From: an uncultured Desulfobacterales bacterium
GTDB lineage: Bacteria > Desulfobacterota > Desulfobacteria > Desulfobacterales > JAHEIW01
Length of the DNA: 64,000 nucleotides
Reading direction: 5' to 3'
Assembly: GCA_947259495.1 (NCBI GenBank)
Contig: CAMYLV010000002.1
Location: forward strand, 21,825 to 85,824
Position numbers and translations under genes: made by a program. The notes below the pieces were generated by a model, which was not told the origin of the DNA, did not search any database, and was given only the letters and a program-made list of their open reading frames with translations. Shown one piece after another: positions 1 through 7,609 of this stretch. Numbering within the stretch: position 1 is the stretch's first letter; each line of letters begins with the position of its first letter.

Positions 1-1
1 C

Positions 2-172
2 ATGAAGGCCGCAGAACCTGCGGGTCGCAAGTTAAATTTTTTGTTACAGGAGCTGAATCGAGAATTTAACACCATGGGTTCTAAGATCGGCGATGCTGCC
101 ATCGCCCATTTAATCATTGATGTTAAATCCGAGCTCGAAAAAATAAGGGAGCAAATACAAAACGTAGAATAG
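2..172 (+). CDS. yicC: YicC/YloC family protein, C-terminal fragment (cut by window edge)
   Basis: Only the last 56 codons are present; the frame enters at position 2 and stops at TAG 170-172. The tail contains GRKLNFLLQELNRE and ends KSELEKIREQIQNVE, the conserved C-terminal signature (DUF1732) of the YicC/YloC family, proteins linked to RNA turnover in E. coli. The order yicC-remA-gmk seen here is also found in Bacillus, which supports the call. The true start lies left of the window. Confidence 0.85.
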   Translation: MKAAEPAGRKLNFLLQELNREFNTMGSKIGDAAIAHLIIDVKSELEKIREQIQNVE

Positions 173-334
173 AATCGTGCAAAGGGTGAAAGCCTTGGCC
201 CGAAGTGATTGGTTCTGAATAACCGCTGAGTTCGCCCGCTACGCGATATAATCACTGGATTTTGAACAAGTCGGGGAATTTTAACATTCTCATTGATTTT
301 CATGTAATATTCAGGAATTAAACCTGGAGGTAAA

Positions 335-577
335 ATGGACCAGACATTACTAAATATTGGGTTTGGAAGTTCGGTAGTCGCAGATCGTGTCGTTGCGATC
401 GTATCGCCCAATTCCGCTCCGATGAAACGCCTCAAAGACGAGGCCAAAGAAGAAAAGCGTCTCATTGATGCCACCCATGGCCGCAGAACGCGTTCAATAA
501 TTGTTATGGACAGCAATCATATCGTCCTGTCAGCCATTCAGGCAGAGACGGTTTCACAACGTTACGCAACGCTCTAA
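335..577 (+). CDS. remA: RemA-like DUF370 regulatory protein
   Basis: An 80-residue protein preceded by a strong ribosome binding site (GGAGG just before ATG 335). It begins [20 protein letters not shown] and carries the basic block [13 protein letters not shown], both typical of the DUF370/RemA family. In Bacillus RemA is a DNA-binding regulator of extracellular matrix genes; the role in proteobacteria is not established. It sits between yicC and gmk, its usual place. Length is normal for the family. Confidence 0.85.
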   Translation: MDQTLLNIGFGSSVVADRVVAIVSPNSAPMKRLKDEAKEEKRLIDATHGRRTRSIIVMDSNHIVLSAIQAETVSQRYATL

Positions 578-738
578 GAGCTCGCTTGATTTTTTACCAA
601 CAAAACTGGAATCGGTTCAGAAGAACAGATCTGACTGGACCATAAACCGCTAAATTTTAAATCACGAAGCACAGAAACCTTGGGCAGGGCAATTTTATTT
701 CGAACGCTCAATTTTACGGCCGGAGGCTATCCTCTCAC

Positions 739-1305
739 ATGCCGTCACGATTACCACATCTGTTTATTATCTCGGCCCCTTCCGGCGCCGGCAAGACAAC
801 CCTTTGCCGCCGAGTGCACGAGCAATTTCCAGATATGCTTTATTCGGTGTCGTACACGTCGCGCAACCCCCGTAAGAGCGAGCAGGAAGGCGTCGATTAT
901 CATTTCATTGATCGGAATGAATTTGAAAATCGTATCGATAATGGACGCTGGGCGGAATGGGCGCTGGTTTACGGCAACTATTACGGCACATCCGCAGATT
1001 TTTTGGATGCGGGTCTTAGAGCCGGAAAGGATATACTCCTTGATTTGGATGTGCAGGGAACTCGCCAGCTGCTTGAGCGTTATGCCGAATGTGTGGCCAT
1101 CTTTATCCGGCCGCCATCGCTGGAAGCGTTGCGGCAGCGCCTGGAAAAGAGGGGAACCGACAGTGCTGAAACCATCGCCGTACGATTGGAAAATGCTGAA
1201 AAAGAAATGGCCCAGCAAGACATATACCAGCATGTTATTGTGAACGATGAGCTCGCAGCTGCCCTGGTGCAATTGATATCGATCATCGAGCAGTATCGCA
1301 CCTAA
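739..1305 (+). CDS. gmk: Guanylate kinase
   Basis: Phosphorylates GMP to GDP with ATP, in cytosolic purine nucleotide synthesis. The 188-residue protein has the P-loop SAPSGAGKTT at residues 12-21, the GMP-binding part SYTSRNPRKSEQEGVDYHF, and the DLDVQG segment before the lid. Start ATG 739 lies 12 bases after a GGAGG sequence. Slightly shorter than the usual ~200 residues but complete. It follows remA, as in many bacteria. Confidence 0.95.
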   Translation: MPSRLPHLFIISAPSGAGKTTLCRRVHEQFPDMLYSVSYTSRNPRKSEQEGVDYHFIDRNEFENRIDNGRWAEWALVYGNYYGTSADFLDAGLRAGKDILLDLDVQGTRQLLERYAECVAIFIRPPSLEALRQRLEKRGTDSAETIAVRLENAEKEMAQQDIYQHVIVNDELAAALVQLISIIEQYRT

Positions 1306-1412
1306 AACCATCTCAAAAATACATCTACCCCGCCTGCGGCGGCCAGGCGCCCAAGGACCTTGTTGCCCCGCCTTCAAGCGGGGGACGTGAGCTACTATTG
1401 TTGAGATAGGTT
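1306..1412. repeat. Nested inverted repeat with GC-rich inner hairpins
   Basis: Directly after the gmk stop, AACCATCTCAA (1306-1316) pairs with TTGAGATAGGTT (1401-1412) with one bulged base. Inside lie GC-rich hairpins around CCGCCTGCGGCGG and CCCCGCCTTCAAGCGGGG. There is no clean T-run, so it may be a structured 3' end or a small repeat element, not a simple terminator. The same plan, an outer stem enclosing hairpins, recurs at 16372-16518 and 19671-19832. Confidence 0.5.
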
Positions 1413-1461
1413 CAAGTATCGTGTCTTACGCGTAAATAACTATCAACAGGCAGCAAACGAC

Positions 1462-2214
1462 GTGAAGGCTGAAATACTTTATGGTTTCCATCCGGTTCAT
1501 GAGGCCTTGAGGGCGGACCGCCGGACCTTTTACAAGATCTATATTTCTAAACAAGAGCCGAACAAACGCATTGAAGGCATTCGGTTAACGGCAGACCGCA
1601 AAAAGCTGTCTATAAAAGAGCTTAGCCCTGCTAAACTTCAAGCCATCGCCGGTAATGCCTCTCATCAGGGCATTGCGGCCAGCGTAAACGCGTATCCGCT
1701 GGCCGATGTTGGTGATATCCTCAAATCCGTTTTATCAGACGGGCGCTCACCATTTTTGCTTTTACTGGATCATATCGTGGACCCGCATAATCTGGGCGCC
1801 ATTATTCGGACCGCCCTTTGTGCTGGTGTTGACGGCGTGATTATCCCGAAAGACCGCTCTGCATATCCGTCGCCAGCCGTAAGCAAGATATCCAGCGGCG
1901 CCCTGGAACATATGTGCGTGGCACAGGTCAACAATATGGTGCGCTGTGTTAAATCCCTCAAAGAACGGGATGTGTGGATTGCGGGTCTGGACCCAAACGC
2001 CCGGCAACCGATTTATGGTGCCTCCCTGTCAGGGGCACTTGGTCTCGTTATCGGCGGAGAAGAAAAAGGGATACGGCCCCTGGTGAAAAAAACATGTGAC
2101 TTTTTGATTTCCATCCCCCAGCACGCAACGCTCGGGTCGCTAAACGCCTCGGTGGCCGGGGCAATCGCAATGTACGAGTGTTATCGACAGCGATGGGCCG
2201 ATGAAAATCTGTAA
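1462..2214 (+). CDS. rlmB: 23S rRNA (guanosine-2'-O-)-methyltransferase, TrmH/SpoU family
   Basis: A SpoU-family RNA 2'-O-methyltransferase of 250 residues with a GTG start. The N-terminal substrate-binding part begins ILYGFHPVHEALRA. The three SPOUT motifs are visible: DHIVDPHNLGAIIRTA, GLVIGGEEKGIRPLV and IPQHATLGSLNASVAGAI, which build the trefoil-knot SAM site. Sequence fits RlmB (modifying G2251 of 23S rRNA), but TrmH-type tRNA targets cannot be excluded. Confidence 0.85.
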   Translation: MKAEILYGFHPVHEALRADRRTFYKIYISKQEPNKRIEGIRLTADRKKLSIKELSPAKLQAIAGNASHQGIAASVNAYPLADVGDILKSVLSDGRSPFLLLLDHIVDPHNLGAIIRTALCAGVDGVIIPKDRSAYPSPAVSKISSGALEHMCVAQVNNMVRCVKSLKERDVWIAGLDPNARQPIYGASLSGALGLVIGGEEKGIRPLVKKTCDFLISIPQHATLGSLNASVAGAIAMYECYRQRWADENL

Positions 2215-2256
2215 TCATTTTCACCATCCGTTTGGCAGAATCTGCGGTTGTGCATC

Positions 2257-2360
2257 TATAGTGGTTGTCAAATAAACGTTCCGTTATTCCGACGTTTTTT
2301 CTACAACCGCTTATACTCTAATTTCGTATGTCGGAATTTTAATATGGAAAGCGGTATAAA
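2257..2360 (+). repeat. 104-bp dispersed palindromic repeat, copy 1
   Basis: Starts TATAGTGGTTGTCAAA and ends ATGGAAAGCGGTATAAA. The core is an inverted repeat in which GTTGT..AAACG pairs with CGTTTTTTCTACAAC. Near-identical 104-bp copies lie at 28133-28236 (+) and 17261-17364 (-). The ends read TTTATA or TATA in both directions, like short terminal inverted repeats of a MITE. This copy overlaps the first codons of comF. Confidence 0.8.
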
Positions 2361-3216
2361 TCTCAGTGCTAAAATTACAGCACCCAATGGGTTGAGATCC
2401 ATTTGGAATAGTTTTCTGGACACTGTCTTTCCTCCCAAATGTCTGGTGTGTCGCCGTCTTTTTCAGCCCGCTTTTGCCAGCCCCGAAAGCGGCCAAACAG
2501 CGCATACGGTCACTGAGATTAGAGACCTGTTACCGCAAGCGCACCGGTTGCTGAACGTATTATGCTGCTGGGATTGTGTGAATGCGTTGATGGCCATTTC
2601 CGAACCATTATGCGCGTGTTGCGGGAAGATGTTCAAACAGCCGCAAGCAGACAATCATCTCTGCGGCGATTGCATTATCCAACCCAAAAAATTCAGGATT
2701 GCCCGGGCGGCCATGGTATGTGACCAGCAGTCGATGGCTGTCATTCATCGATTCAAATACGCCGGCAAAACTCAGCTGGCAATGCCTTTTGGCGCTCTGA
2801 TGCTCAACGCTTATTTGCGGTATTGGCATCCTGAAGCCATTGATTTAATCTTACCGGTGCCTTTGCACAACCAAAAATTTAGGAGCCGTGGCTTTAATCA
2901 ATCTTATTTGATGATTGACAGCTGGAAGGCGATTTGCTCGGTAAAGCCGGTGGCAGCATTCAATAAACGCCTAAGGACGGATGTGCTCATCAGAAGCAAA
3001 GCTACTGTTTCCCAAACCGGACTTGGCCGGCGTCAGCGTTTGAAAAATATCAAGGGGGCCTTCAGCGTACGATTGCGAGAGGCGGTTAACGGCAGGAAGG
3101 TACTGGTGGTTGATGATGTTTATACCACCGGTGCGACCGTCGATGAATGTGCCCGCTCACTGTTGAAAGCCGGAGCTGCGCTGGTCGATGTTTTGACGCT
3201 GGCCCGCGCAATCTAA
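2344..3216 (+). CDS. comF: ComF family phosphoribosyltransferase-like protein
   Basis: A 290-residue protein with an N-terminal cysteine-rich zinc region (PPKCLVCRRLF, CCWDC, CACCGKMF, CGDC) and a C-terminal phosphoribosyltransferase fold containing the PRPP motif VLVVDDVYTTGAT. ComF proteins aid DNA uptake or single-stranded DNA handling in naturally competent bacteria; the role here is unknown. The frame is open back to 2248, but ATG 2344 is the first sensible start, and it lies inside the 104-bp repeat. TTG 2392 is an alternative just before the zinc domain. Confidence 0.8.
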   Translation: MESGINLSAKITAPNGLRSIWNSFLDTVFPPKCLVCRRLFQPAFASPESGQTAHTVTEIRDLLPQAHRLLNVLCCWDCVNALMAISEPLCACCGKMFKQPQADNHLCGDCIIQPKKFRIARAAMVCDQQSMAVIHRFKYAGKTQLAMPFGALMLNAYLRYWHPEAIDLILPVPLHNQKFRSRGFNQSYLMIDSWKAICSVKPVAAFNKRLRTDVLIRSKATVSQTGLGRRQRLKNIKGAFSVRLREAVNGRKVLVVDDVYTTGATVDECARSLLKAGAALVDVLTLARAI

Positions 3217-3219
3217 AAC

Positions 3220-3244
3220 CCCAATTGATTTAAAATCAATTGGG
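3220..3244. other. Palindromic hairpin after comF
   Basis: CCCAATTGATT and AATCAATTGGG form a near-perfect 11-bp stem just after the comF stop. No clear T-run follows on the plus strand, so its use as a terminator is only possible. Confidence 0.45.
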
Positions 3245-3259
3245 AGTTATTTGGCGTTA

Positions 3260-3345
3260 GATAACGAGGACGACGACGAGTACGAAAGCGAAGGCCCGTT
3301 GCTTATCCTCGTACTCGTCCTCGTGCTGCTCCTCGTCCTCGATAA
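3260..3345. repeat. GAGGACGAG-type inverted repeat
   Basis: The left part is built of GACGAC/GAGTACGA units, the right part of the complementary CTCGTCCTCGT units, so the RNA would fold into a long imperfect hairpin. No credible protein is encoded. It fills most of the 264-bp gap between comF and hldC. Confidence 0.55.
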
Positions 3346-3480
3346 GGGTGTTTTTAAGATGCCTGCTCGTGAGTTGCCTGCTATGCAACTTGCAAAACGC
3401 AAATTGGTTTTATAGAATTCCTTTTTCAAATTTTGTAATTTATATGTAAGACATGGATAGAAAGGAACCCCGACCGTTTA

Positions 3481-3969
3481 ATGGATATCCAATTAAAAAT
3501 AATGGACGCCCGCAGTCTGGCCAGCAGGCTCGCAGGACTTCGCAAGGCCGGCAAAAACGTGGTTTTTACCAACGGATGTTTTGATCTTTTACATGTCGGC
3601 CATGTTCGGTATCTGTTTGCTGCAAGAAACGAAGGCGATATACTGGTGGTCGGTTTAAATTCAGATCAATCCATCAAATTGATCAAAGGAAGTCGGCGAC
3701 CGATTGTGGCGCAGGATCAAAGAGCGGAAATTCTTGCCAGCTTGCAGGTTGTAGATTATGTCACCCTTTTTGATGAATCTAATCCACTCAAATTAATTCA
3801 ACTCTTAAAACCGACAATTCTCGTCAAGGGTTCGGACTGGAGTGAAGATAAAATAATCGGTGCTAATTATGTCAAAGCCAGAGGCGGTCGTGTGGTGCGG
3901 GTGCCGCTGGTGAAGGATGCGTCGACGAGCACGATCATTCAAGAAATTCTAGATAAATTTCAATCGTGA
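3481..3969 (+). CDS. hldC: D-glycero-beta-D-manno-heptose 1-phosphate adenylyltransferase
   Basis: Transfers AMP to heptose 1-phosphate to give ADP-heptose, a precursor of the LPS inner core. The 162-residue protein is the nucleotidyltransferase half of HldE as a stand-alone enzyme, with the HxGH motif in NGCFDLLHVGHVRYL and the KGSDW and STS motifs near the end. It starts a tight run hldC-pgeF-pyrK. The separate kinase half (hldA-like) is not in this window. Confidence 0.9.
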   Translation: MDIQLKIMDARSLASRLAGLRKAGKNVVFTNGCFDLLHVGHVRYLFAARNEGDILVVGLNSDQSIKLIKGSRRPIVAQDQRAEILASLQVVDYVTLFDESNPLKLIQLLKPTILVKGSDWSEDKIIGANYVKARGGRVVRVPLVKDASTSTIIQEILDKFQS

Positions 3970-4754
3970 TTCTAACTCACAAAAACGGGGTATCATTTTA
4001 CAAATTTGAAAACCTGGCCCAATTTTCTGAGATCCGGCATGGCATCTTCACGCGCCACTTTGGAAACAGCTCAGCACCTTTTGAAAGTTTAAATGTCAGT
4101 TTTGGTCTGGGTGATGCGGCTGCTCACGTAAAGCAGAACCGTCGGGTCATCGCCCGGGCCATTGGCGGCAATGATCTGATTGATGTGCAGCAGGTTCACG
4201 GTGATCAAGTGCTCATATTGAATCCAGAAAAATTCGTTTTCGATGCTGGCTGTGAGCGGGCTCTGGGAGCCGGTGATGCCGTGGTTACGGCTGCCGCGGG
4301 AAAATTTTTAATGATCCAGCTGGCAGATTGCCAGTCCATTTTGCTATATGATGCGACCCGCCAGGTTGTGGCCAACATTCATTCCGGCTGGCGCGGCAGC
4401 ATTCGCAACATTGCCGGGCGAACGGTGGCTGTGATGCAAAAACATTTTAAGACCGATCCGGCTCATCTCGTGGCGGGGATCGGGCCCTCGCTTGGGCCCT
4501 GCTGCGCCGAATTTATTCAATATCGTAAAGAAATACCCGAAATATTGTGGCCATACAAATCGGCCAATGATCATTTTGACTTCTGGGCCATCAGCCGCGA
4601 CCAGTTAACTGATGCGGGAGTCCTCCCAGCAAATATTGAAGTCAGCAACATATGTACGCGCTGCAATACGGCGCTTTTTTTCTCTTATCGCGGCGAAGGG
4701 CAGACGGGCCGGTTTGCATCGGTCATCGGTATCACCAAACACCAAAAGGCCTGA
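3966..4754 (+). CDS. pgeF: Laccase-domain (YfiH) peptidoglycan editing factor
   Basis: A 262-residue YfiH/DUF152 protein. In E. coli PgeF hydrolyses wrongly built cell-wall precursors; homologues also act as purine nucleoside enzymes. Metal-ligand motifs are visible: QQVHGDQV, ADCQSILL, HSGWRGS and GPSLGPCCAEF. The GTG start at 3966 overlaps the hldC stop by four bases, showing translational coupling. Confidence 0.88.
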   Translation: MILTHKNGVSFYKFENLAQFSEIRHGIFTRHFGNSSAPFESLNVSFGLGDAAAHVKQNRRVIARAIGGNDLIDVQQVHGDQVLILNPEKFVFDAGCERALGAGDAVVTAAAGKFLMIQLADCQSILLYDATRQVVANIHSGWRGSIRNIAGRTVAVMQKHFKTDPAHLVAGIGPSLGPCCAEFIQYRKEIPEILWPYKSANDHFDFWAISRDQLTDAGVLPANIEVSNICTRCNTALFFSYRGEGQTGRFASVIGITKHQKA

Positions 4755-5563
4755 TGATGACCCCAATTACATATCAAACCGTCGAAGTGTTATCGAACAT
4801 TGCGCTGGGTAATGGAATCCATCGAATCCGGTTAAGCTGCCACCGGCGTTATGCGCAGGCCGTTCCCGGTCAATTTGTTATGGTTCATTCAGGAGAGCAG
4901 ATCGATCCACTCCTGCCGCGTCCGTTTTCCATCCATCAATTGGTCAAAAAAGAGGGTTCGGTTGCCGGCCTGGAATTGCTTTACAAGGTAGTCGGCAAAG
5001 GCACGCAGATGCTTTCGCTCCGGCAGCCCGGAGATATATTAAGTATGACTGGACCGCTGGGCAAAGGATTTGAAATTCCGGCAAATGTTTTGAATGTCAA
5101 AATTGTGGCCGGAGGGATCGGTGTGGCCCCAATGGTATTTTTAGCCCAAACGCTCACCGAATCAAAGCGCAATTTATCAACGGTTGAGGTTTTTATAGGC
5201 GGCAGGACCAAAGCGGATGTTTTATGTCTACAAGCTTTTTCAGCCATCGGTACGTCGGTCCATGTGACCACCGATGACGGAAGCTCCGGAGATCAGTGCC
5301 TGGTCACAGATCCGCTGGACCTTGCGGTGGCCAAAAACCGGCCAGATATTATTTTTGCCTGCGGTCCTATGGAGATGCTCGCCTGTGTTGCCGGAATTGC
5401 AGAAAAATACAATGTTTGCTGCCAGGTTTCGATTGAAACCATGATGGCCTGTGGCATGGGTGCATGTTTAGGATGTGCGGTTGCCGATCGGAAAGACACC
5501 AATCGATATTTGCATGCCTGTAAAGACGGACCGGTTTTTGATACGCGTGATCTTAGAATCTAA
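4754..5563 (+). CDS. pyrK: Dihydroorotate dehydrogenase electron transfer subunit
   Basis: Electron-transfer flavoprotein that passes electrons from dihydroorotate oxidation to NAD in pyrimidine synthesis. The 269-residue protein has the FAD-binding motif RPFSIH, the NAD-site GGIGVAPMVFLA, and the C-terminal [2Fe-2S] cysteines in MACGMGACLGCAV and HACKDGP. ATG 4754 overlaps the pgeF stop by one base; ATG 4757 is an equal alternative. The longer frame from 4652 runs inside pgeF and is not needed. pyrD, its usual partner, is not adjacent. Confidence 0.88.
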   Translation: MMTPITYQTVEVLSNIALGNGIHRIRLSCHRRYAQAVPGQFVMVHSGEQIDPLLPRPFSIHQLVKKEGSVAGLELLYKVVGKGTQMLSLRQPGDILSMTGPLGKGFEIPANVLNVKIVAGGIGVAPMVFLAQTLTESKRNLSTVEVFIGGRTKADVLCLQAFSAIGTSVHVTTDDGSSGDQCLVTDPLDLAVAKNRPDIIFACGPMEMLACVAGIAEKYNVCCQVSIETMMACGMGACLGCAVADRKDTNRYLHACKDGPVFDTRDLRI

Positions 5564-5679
5564 AATTTGAAACTCGACTCCTGATTTTCATCTGGTTTAT
5601 CTCCAATTAGGGCAAAATTTAGCGTTGACTTGGGTGTGATCCTATGTTAGTTGCTCAATCTTCACATGAGTTTGGTTAC

Positions 5680-5704
5680 CACCTTCCTGAAATGGTGGAA
5701 GGTG
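5680..5704 (+). promoter_or_regulatory. Hairpin covering the ribosome binding site of atpZ
   Basis: CACCTTCC (5680-5687) pairs perfectly with GGAAGGTG (5697-5704). The second arm holds GGAAGG, the only Shine-Dalgarno-like sequence before ATG 5715. Folding would hide the site, so translation of the ATP synthase operon could be controlled here. Inference from sequence only. Confidence 0.4.
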
Positions 5705-5714
5705 CTTGAATTCC

Positions 5715-5933
5715 ATGAAAAAAGAAACCAAACGGTCTTTGAGGGAACTGGCATATTACAGCAGTCTGGGGTTTTCAGTCGCCCTTTCCATATTTATCGG
5801 TCTGGCTGTGGGGATTTATTTGGATCGCCGATTTGCAACATCGCCGTGGTGCACCCTTATTTTTTTGGTCATTGGGATCATCGCCGGTTTCCGAAACATT
5901 GCGATCGTCATCCGCAAAACCAGAAAGTTCTAA
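5715..5933 (+). CDS. atpZ: AtpZ/AtpI-type small membrane protein
   Basis: A 72-residue protein with two membrane helices (about residues 13-35 and 43-63) around a short DRRFATS loop, as in AtpZ, a partner of ATP synthase thought to help c-ring assembly or Mg transport. ATG 5715 is chosen over TTG 5706. It opens the atpZ-atpI-atpB-atpE run. Confidence 0.75.
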   Translation: MKKETKRSLRELAYYSSLGFSVALSIFIGLAVGIYLDRRFATSPWCTLIFLVIGIIAGFRNIAIVIRKTRKF

Positions 5934-5966
5934 TCGGCCCCGAAACAACGAAACGGTAAAGACATA

Positions 5967-6353
5967 TTGGATATTCAGCAGCGCATCATTAAATTTGTCA
6001 CCCGATCCAATTGGATATTGTTTGGTGCAGCAAGCATTGCAGGCTTTGCAATTTTTTCAAGAGGCATTGCCCTCGGTATTCTTTTTGGGGGAGTGCTGGT
6101 CACCGTCAATTTCCATCTGTTGGCCAAAACGTTAAAAAAAGCCCTGACCCCACCTCACCTGGCATCCCATAACCTGGTTCTGGCCAAATATTACCTTCGT
6201 TTTTTGATCAGCGGACTTATTATCTTCCTGCTGATTGCTGGCCGCATAGTTCATCCTGTCGGACTGATTATCGGCCTTTCCATTGTCGTTTTCAGTATTG
6301 TTTTGGCAACCATCTGCGAAGTTAAGAAACTTCTCTTTAAGGAGGCAGTCTAA
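5967..6353 (+). CDS. atpI: ATP synthase subunit I
   Basis: A 128-residue protein with four predicted membrane helices, lying two bases before atpB. Position, length and hydrophobic profile match AtpI, an assembly factor for the c-ring; the sequence itself is poorly conserved in this family. The start is TTG 5967 with a weak ribosome site. Confidence 0.7.
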   Translation: MDIQQRIIKFVTRSNWILFGAASIAGFAIFSRGIALGILFGGVLVTVNFHLLAKTLKKALTPPHLASHNLVLAKYYLRFLISGLIIFLLIAGRIVHPVGLIIGLSIVVFSIVLATICEVKKLLFKEAV

Positions 6354-6355
6354 GG

Positions 6356-7045
6356 ATGGAACATCCCTATCTATTCATTGTGAAATTTTTTGAACTGATC
6401 GGATTTGGACATTTTGCCCATGCCTACCCCTGGGTGATTTACTCCTGGTTTGTGATGATTTTGCTGATTGTTTTGGCCTTCCTGGCTGTTCGTAAAATAG
6501 ACATGATTCCGTCAAAAGCGCAAAATATTTTTGAAATCATTATTTCGGGCATCGAAGAATTTATGGTGGATATTACGGGGGAAGCAGGCCGCCCGTTTTT
6601 TCCGCTCATCGCCACGGTATTTCTCTACGTAGCCACCTGCAATCTGCTGGGCTTGATCCCCGGGTTTTATCCGCCGACCGCCAGTATTAATACGACCCTT
6701 TCCTGCGCGCTAACGGTGGTGGTGTTTACGCATGTGATCGGCATTAAATTTCACGGCGCCAAGTACGTCAAACACTTTCTGGGGCCCGTCTGGTGGCTGG
6801 CTCCGCTGATATTGATCATTGAACTGATTGGCCACTTCGCACGGATCCTGTCACTGTCCATTCGTCTGTTTGGCAATATAACCGGTCATGAGCTGGTGCT
6901 GGGAATCTTGTTTTTACTGGCCGGTATGGCCTTCGCGCCGCTGCCCATTATGGCACTGGGCATTTTTGTCGCGCTTTTGCAGGCATTCGTATTTTTACTC
7001 TTATCGATCATTTATTTTGCGGGGGCCATGGAAGAAGCACACTAA
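6356..7045 (+). CDS. atpB: F0F1 ATP synthase subunit a
   Basis: Forms the ion half-channels next to the c-ring in the inner membrane. The 229-residue protein has five to six hydrophobic helices, the NLLGLIPGF motif after helix 2, and the essential arginine (R170) in SIRLFGNITGHE. A good AGGAGG site precedes ATG 6356. Confidence 0.95.
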   Translation: MEHPYLFIVKFFELIGFGHFAHAYPWVIYSWFVMILLIVLAFLAVRKIDMIPSKAQNIFEIIISGIEEFMVDITGEAGRPFFPLIATVFLYVATCNLLGLIPGFYPPTASINTTLSCALTVVVFTHVIGIKFHGAKYVKHFLGPVWWLAPLILIIELIGHFARILSLSIRLFGNITGHELVLGILFLLAGMAFAPLPIMALGIFVALLQAFVFLLLSIIYFAGAMEEAH

Positions 7046-7114
7046 AAATATTGCTGTTAATGGGAAGATGAAAGAAGCCCAATAATATATCTAGCAAAGG
7101 AGGGAGTCTATAGT

Positions 7115-7408
7115 ATGGAAGGTATGACGATTCAAACACAAGCATTAGAGTTTTTTATCGCCTGCGTAACGGCTGCCGGTTTCGGAATTGCCATCGCGGC
7201 ATTTGGCTGTGGTATTGCCCAGGGTATCGGATTGCGGTCCGCGGTTGAAGGTATCGCCCGAAATCCGGAGTCCTCGGGTAAAGTAACCGTTACCATGATC
7301 ATTGGCCTGGCCCTGATCGAATCGCTGTGTATCTATGCGCTGGTTGTTGCATTGATTCTAATCTTTGCCCATCCGCAGGCAGCGTCGATAGCCGCATTAT
7401 TTGCTTAA
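7115..7408 (+). CDS. atpE: F0F1 ATP synthase subunit c
   Basis: Proteolipid of the rotary ring, 97 residues, two helices joined by the RNPE loop (residues 49-52). The ion-carrying carboxylate is E69 in [13 protein letters not shown]36, E69, S70 and Y74 sit at the positions of the Na+ ligands Q32, E65, S66 and Y70 of Ilyobacter tartaricus, although the next residue is L71 not Thr. Q plus ES is also found in relatives thought to use protons, so the coupling ion is open. AGGAGGG precedes the start; a strong terminator follows. Confidence 0.95.
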   Translation: MEGMTIQTQALEFFIACVTAAGFGIAIAAFGCGIAQGIGLRSAVEGIARNPESSGKVTVTMIIGLALIESLCIYALVVALILIFAHPQAASIAALFA

Positions 7409-7448
7409 GCTGGCTAGTTGATTTCTTTTTCCGTTTTTTTTTACCCCC

Positions 7449-7489
7449 AAACGGGGCGAACCGGGTTTTCGGCTACGCCCCGTTTTTTT
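7449..7489 (+). terminator. Rho-independent terminator of the atp operon
   Basis: The stem AACGGGGCG pairs with CGCCCCGTT and is followed by seven T (7483-7489). It lies 40 bases after the atpE stop and separates it from the convergent uvrA. Confidence 0.85.
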
Positions 7490-7609
7490 ATGCGGGCAGT
7501 CCTACCGCCGCAAACACCGCAGGCACGGGCCATGGATTCCTTTAGGGCACCTGAATTGCTTTTAAAATTTCATCGCCGACACGTTTTTCCTGGAAACGGT
7601 CATATAGTG

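Noticed and set aside
751..1377. Long minus-strand open frame opposite gmk
   Set aside because: It mirrors the well-supported gmk and has no recognisable motif; same for the plus frame at 680-1243.
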